Position numbers and translations under genes: made by a program | Shown here: positions 5,881 to 5,886 of the stretch, piece after piece | How positions within the stretch are numbered: position 1 is the first letter of the stretch | Layout: every line of letters starts with the position of its first letter | NCBI GenBank assembly: GCA_031264545.1 | Contig: JAISDV010000199.1 | Coordinates: 1 to 5,886, forward strand | Length of the DNA stretch: 5,886 bases | Reading direction: 5' to 3' | Source: Oscillospiraceae bacterium | GTDB taxonomy: Bacteria; Bacillota; Clostridia; Oscillospirales; Oscillospiraceae | Notes under the pieces: generated by a model | The model's input: the letters and a program-made list of their open reading frames with translations, nothing else | Told to the model about the DNA's origin: nothing | Databases searched by the model: none

Positions 5881-5886
5881 AGTTCC

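Overview
The window looks like a chromosomal segment of a moderately GC-rich Bacillota bacterium, probably a clostridial or Oscillospirales-type anaerobe. This rests on family content (PucR/CdaR-like regulator, DhaS-like TetR regulator, short DUF421 membrane protein, DUF4143-type ATPase remnant, copper-amine-oxidase-N/NodB-like secreted protein) and on strong GGAGG-type ribosome binding sites. The placement is an inference. All recognisable genes lie on the minus strand, so transcription runs from the right edge to the left.

Right half (about 5886 to 2625): a compact four-gene cluster. It starts with a probable extended -10 promoter at the right edge. The first gene is a secreted protein with a copper-amine-oxidase-N-like domain and a NodB (polysaccharide deacetylase)-like fold that has lost its catalytic motifs. 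Then come a stand-alone GlmU-type sugar-phosphate nucleotidyltransferase, thiamine pyrophosphokinase (thiN) overlapping it by 4 nt (ATGA), and a HAD-family hydrolase 21 nt further on. Spacing and overlaps suggest one operon with mixed cell-envelope and cofactor functions.

Middle (about 2606 to 1668): the decayed C-terminal part of a DUF4143-type ATPase, with at least one internal deletion, a frame change and an in-frame amber stop. A short DUF421 membrane protein follows. Its open frame runs upstream into the pseudogene tail, but its real start is the internal ATG at 2195.

Left part (about 1667 to 1): an AT-richer intergenic region of 269 nt, then a TetR-family regulator whose 3' end overlaps by 44 nt the start of a PucR/CdaR-like regulator that runs off the left edge. 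The two regulators are probably co-transcribed and translationally coupled. Base composition is visibly lower in GC here than in the thiN/GlmU region.

I saw no rRNA, tRNA, CRISPR array, intact insertion sequence, riboswitch or convincing intrinsic terminator. Nothing here is clearly a new system. The most unusual items are the catalytically dead NodB-like protein and the ATPase relic that supplies a false N-terminus to its neighbour.
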